Source of the DNA: Bacillota bacterium
Lineage (GTDB): Bacteria; Bacillota; Sulfobacillia; Sulfobacillales; Sulfobacillaceae
Assembly: GCA_023488565.1 (NCBI GenBank)
Contig: JAMDDZ010000015.1
Location: 1 to 6,302 of the forward strand
Direction: 5' to 3'
Length of the DNA: 6,302 nt
In this document: positions 5,275 through 6,302 of the stretch, piece by piece
How positions within the stretch are numbered: the stretch's first letter is position 1
Layout: each line of letters opens with the position of its first letter
Notes under the pieces: model-generated
Database searches by the model: none
Seen by the model: the letters and a program-made list of their open reading frames with translations, nothing else
What the model was told of the DNA's origin: nothing
Position numbers and translations under genes: made by a program

Positions 5275-5731
5275 CCAACCACTAGCATCGGAGTTAGCGA
5301 TGTTGTTAGAGCGCATTGACGATTTAATCGGGCATGCCCATCGCTTGCCGTGGACCGGAAGAATATTGATTGATGCCAACGAATTGGCTACTCTGGTGGC
5401 CCAGGTTCAACATGTGTTGCCGGAAGAAGTGCGTCAAGCCCAGTGGATAGTGGCAGAACGGGATCGTATCTTGAAAGAAGCGATGGACCAAGCACAGTCA
5501 CTCAAACAAGAGGCCCAAAAAGAAATTTCCCGTCAAGCTGACGGATCGGAAGTTGTTGCCAGAGCCCGGGAGAGGGCCCAGGAACTCACGGATCAAGCCC
5601 GTCAGGCAGCCAGGGAAATTCACCAGGGGGCGCGGGCTTATGCGGATGAAATTTTGGCGAGACTAGAAACTGAGCTAGCGCAAGTCATGAACGACGTAAA
5701 AAACAATCGGATGGAATTGCGGCAAGAATGA
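5267..5731 (+). CDS. Coiled-coil protein, V-type ATPase subunit H-like, downstream of coaD
   Basis: This 154-residue soluble protein resembles the family often found just after coaD in Clostridia and relatives, usually labelled hypothetical protein or ATPase. Residues 1-55 hold a short helical head with the characteristic HRLPWTGRILIDANEL (about 23-38) and VLPEEVRQAQWIVAERDRIL (50-69). From about 55 to 150 it is a nearly continuous charged helix rich in Ala, Gln, Glu and Arg, interrupted near 92-95 (DGSE), and contains EIHQGARAYADEIL (121-134). This layout recalls subunit H/E stalk proteins and DivIVA-type coiled coils, but no nucleotide-binding motif is present, so the name ATPase is misleading. 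The start is ATG 5267, 6 bases after GAGGGAG, overlapping coaD by 8 bp. Its role is unknown. Its 3' end overlaps the convergent membrane-protein frame by 57 bp. Confidence 0.85.
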   Translation: MTNQPLASELAMLLERIDDLIGHAHRLPWTGRILIDANELATLVAQVQHVLPEEVRQAQWIVAERDRILKEAMDQAQSLKQEAQKEISRQADGSEVVARARERAQELTDQARQAAREIHQGARAYADEILARLETELAQVMNDVKNNRMELRQE

Positions 5732-6295
5732 GATTAAGATCCAATACACCAGAGTGGCCCAGCCCGCTTGAATAAGGCGGTCCATAGCGATTCGCTGCCA
5801 TGAAAGATTTAGGCGTGCCGCATACAGCAAAAGTGGCAGTAACATGATGATACCATTGGTGGCAAGCATAAAAACGTTCAATAACGGCTGGGGCGAGGAC
5901 GGGGGAAATGGGTCGACAAAAATCTGATAAAGCCAATGCCAGGAAGGCAATCTGGCGATACGAGAGACTATGAGCTCCGCCAACAATATGGTGACCCAAT
6001 TCATCGTGTCTAGAGCTGCGGAACGCCATCTGATGCTGGCTTTGGACTGCCGGAGGAAAGGGAAATGAGATCTGCCATGACTGACGATGGTGATCCAGGC
6101 GGCTATCAATAGGGAGATGTCCAGAAGAATTCCGCGGGACAACGGCGCAAACAGAAGGGGGTTATAACAGTTGGACCACACCAAATCATCATAGATATTT
6201 GCGGAGGAAGATTCGTTGGCGGCATGATCGCACCGACGCATGGCGCCGACTAAAGGAAAAGATGCTAAAGATCGCATTAGGGCTTGAAGACTCAC
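5675..6295 (-). CDS. Unrecognised polytopic membrane protein, possibly cut at its 5' end
   Basis: I do not recognise this protein. The frame reads 206 residues from a GTG at 6295-6293 and remains open to the window edge, so the true start may lie outside; AGG at 6302-6300 could be the end of a ribosome site. Four hydrophobic segments are visible: about 47-71, 97-115, 138-159 and 176-192. Aromatic residues are common near the membrane borders (LPSWHWLYQIF, 116-126), and basic loops at 72-92 (SHGRSHFPFLRQSK) and 161-174 suggest cytoplasmic faces. The first 40 residues are polar with a CDHAANESSSAN stretch. The plus strand has no competing long frame after 5731, and the segment pattern looks like a true membrane protein rather than noise. 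It converges on, and overlaps by 57 bp, the coiled-coil gene. It is not YlbJ, which often sits near coaD. Confidence 0.6.
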   Translation of the reverse strand: MSLQALMRSLASFPLVGAMRRCDHAANESSSANIYDDLVWSNCYNPLLFAPLSRGILLDISLLIAAWITIVSHGRSHFPFLRQSKASIRWRSAALDTMNWVTILLAELIVSRIARLPSWHWLYQIFVDPFPPSSPQPLLNVFMLATNGIIMLLPLLLYAARLNLSWQRIAMDRLIQAGWATLVYWILISFLPQFHPIVFYVVHDLR

Positions 6296-6302
6296 CTTGC
6301 CT

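Noticed and set aside
5764..5780. Hairpin CCGCTT/AGGCGG as a terminator for the convergent genes
   Set aside because: The stem is only 6 bp with a wobble pair, has no T tract on either strand, and lies within the minus-strand coding frame.
1..6302. CRISPR arrays, insertion sequences, toxin-antitoxin or defence genes, tRNA/rRNA genes
   Set aside because: I found no regularly spaced repeats, transposase motifs, terminal inverted repeats, nuclease or helicase motifs, or RNA gene landmarks on either strand.

Overview
The window looks like chromosome of an endospore-forming, Gram-positive bacterium (Bacillota/Firmicutes), with moderate GC, strong purine-rich Shine-Dalgarno sites and tightly overlapping genes. 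Four things support this: (a) the rsmD-coaD pair followed by a coiled-coil protein, an arrangement familiar from Bacillota; (b) a YqhV/DUF2619 protein, a family best known from spore formers; (c) a DUF441 (UPF0756) membrane protein; (d) a bacterial comA-comB pair, whose Bacillus subtilis equivalents (yitD/yitC) make the spore solute 3-sulfolactate. The overall style suggests a deep-branching acidophile such as Sulfobacillus, but this genus guess is an inference that the sequence alone cannot prove.

Layout. 1-816 (minus strand): 5' part of an MFS drug-type exporter that runs off the left edge. 817-968: divergent intergenic region. 969-2535 (plus): comA and comB, overlapping by a few bases and closed by a good rho-independent terminator (2548-2576). 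2630-4125 (plus): three envelope genes, DUF441, DUF2619 and a polysaccharide-deacetylase-fold protein, with the last two overlapping by 4 bp. 4138-5731 (plus): an extended -10 promoter, then rsmD (16S rRNA m2G966 methyltransferase), coaD (phosphopantetheine adenylyltransferase) and a coiled-coil V-ATPase-subunit-H-like protein, each overlapping the next by 8-11 bp. 5675-6295 (minus): an unrecognised membrane protein, tail-to-tail and overlapping with the coiled-coil gene.

How the genes work together. ComA joins sulfite to phosphoenolpyruvate and ComB removes the phosphate, giving 3-sulfolactate. The divergent exporter could move that product or something unrelated. The DUF441-DUF2619-deacetylase group looks like a cell-envelope operon. 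rsmD-coaD-coiled coil is a housekeeping operon joining ribosome maturation and coenzyme A synthesis.

The most unusual observations are two genes (comB and rsmD) whose best start, judged by Shine-Dalgarno spacing and expected N-terminus, is the rare codon ATT, and a deacetylase that keeps its metal-binding motifs but seems to have lost its motif 4 aspartate and motif 5 histidine. I see no CRISPR array, insertion sequence, prophage, tRNA or rRNA, and no clear novel defence or mobile system.
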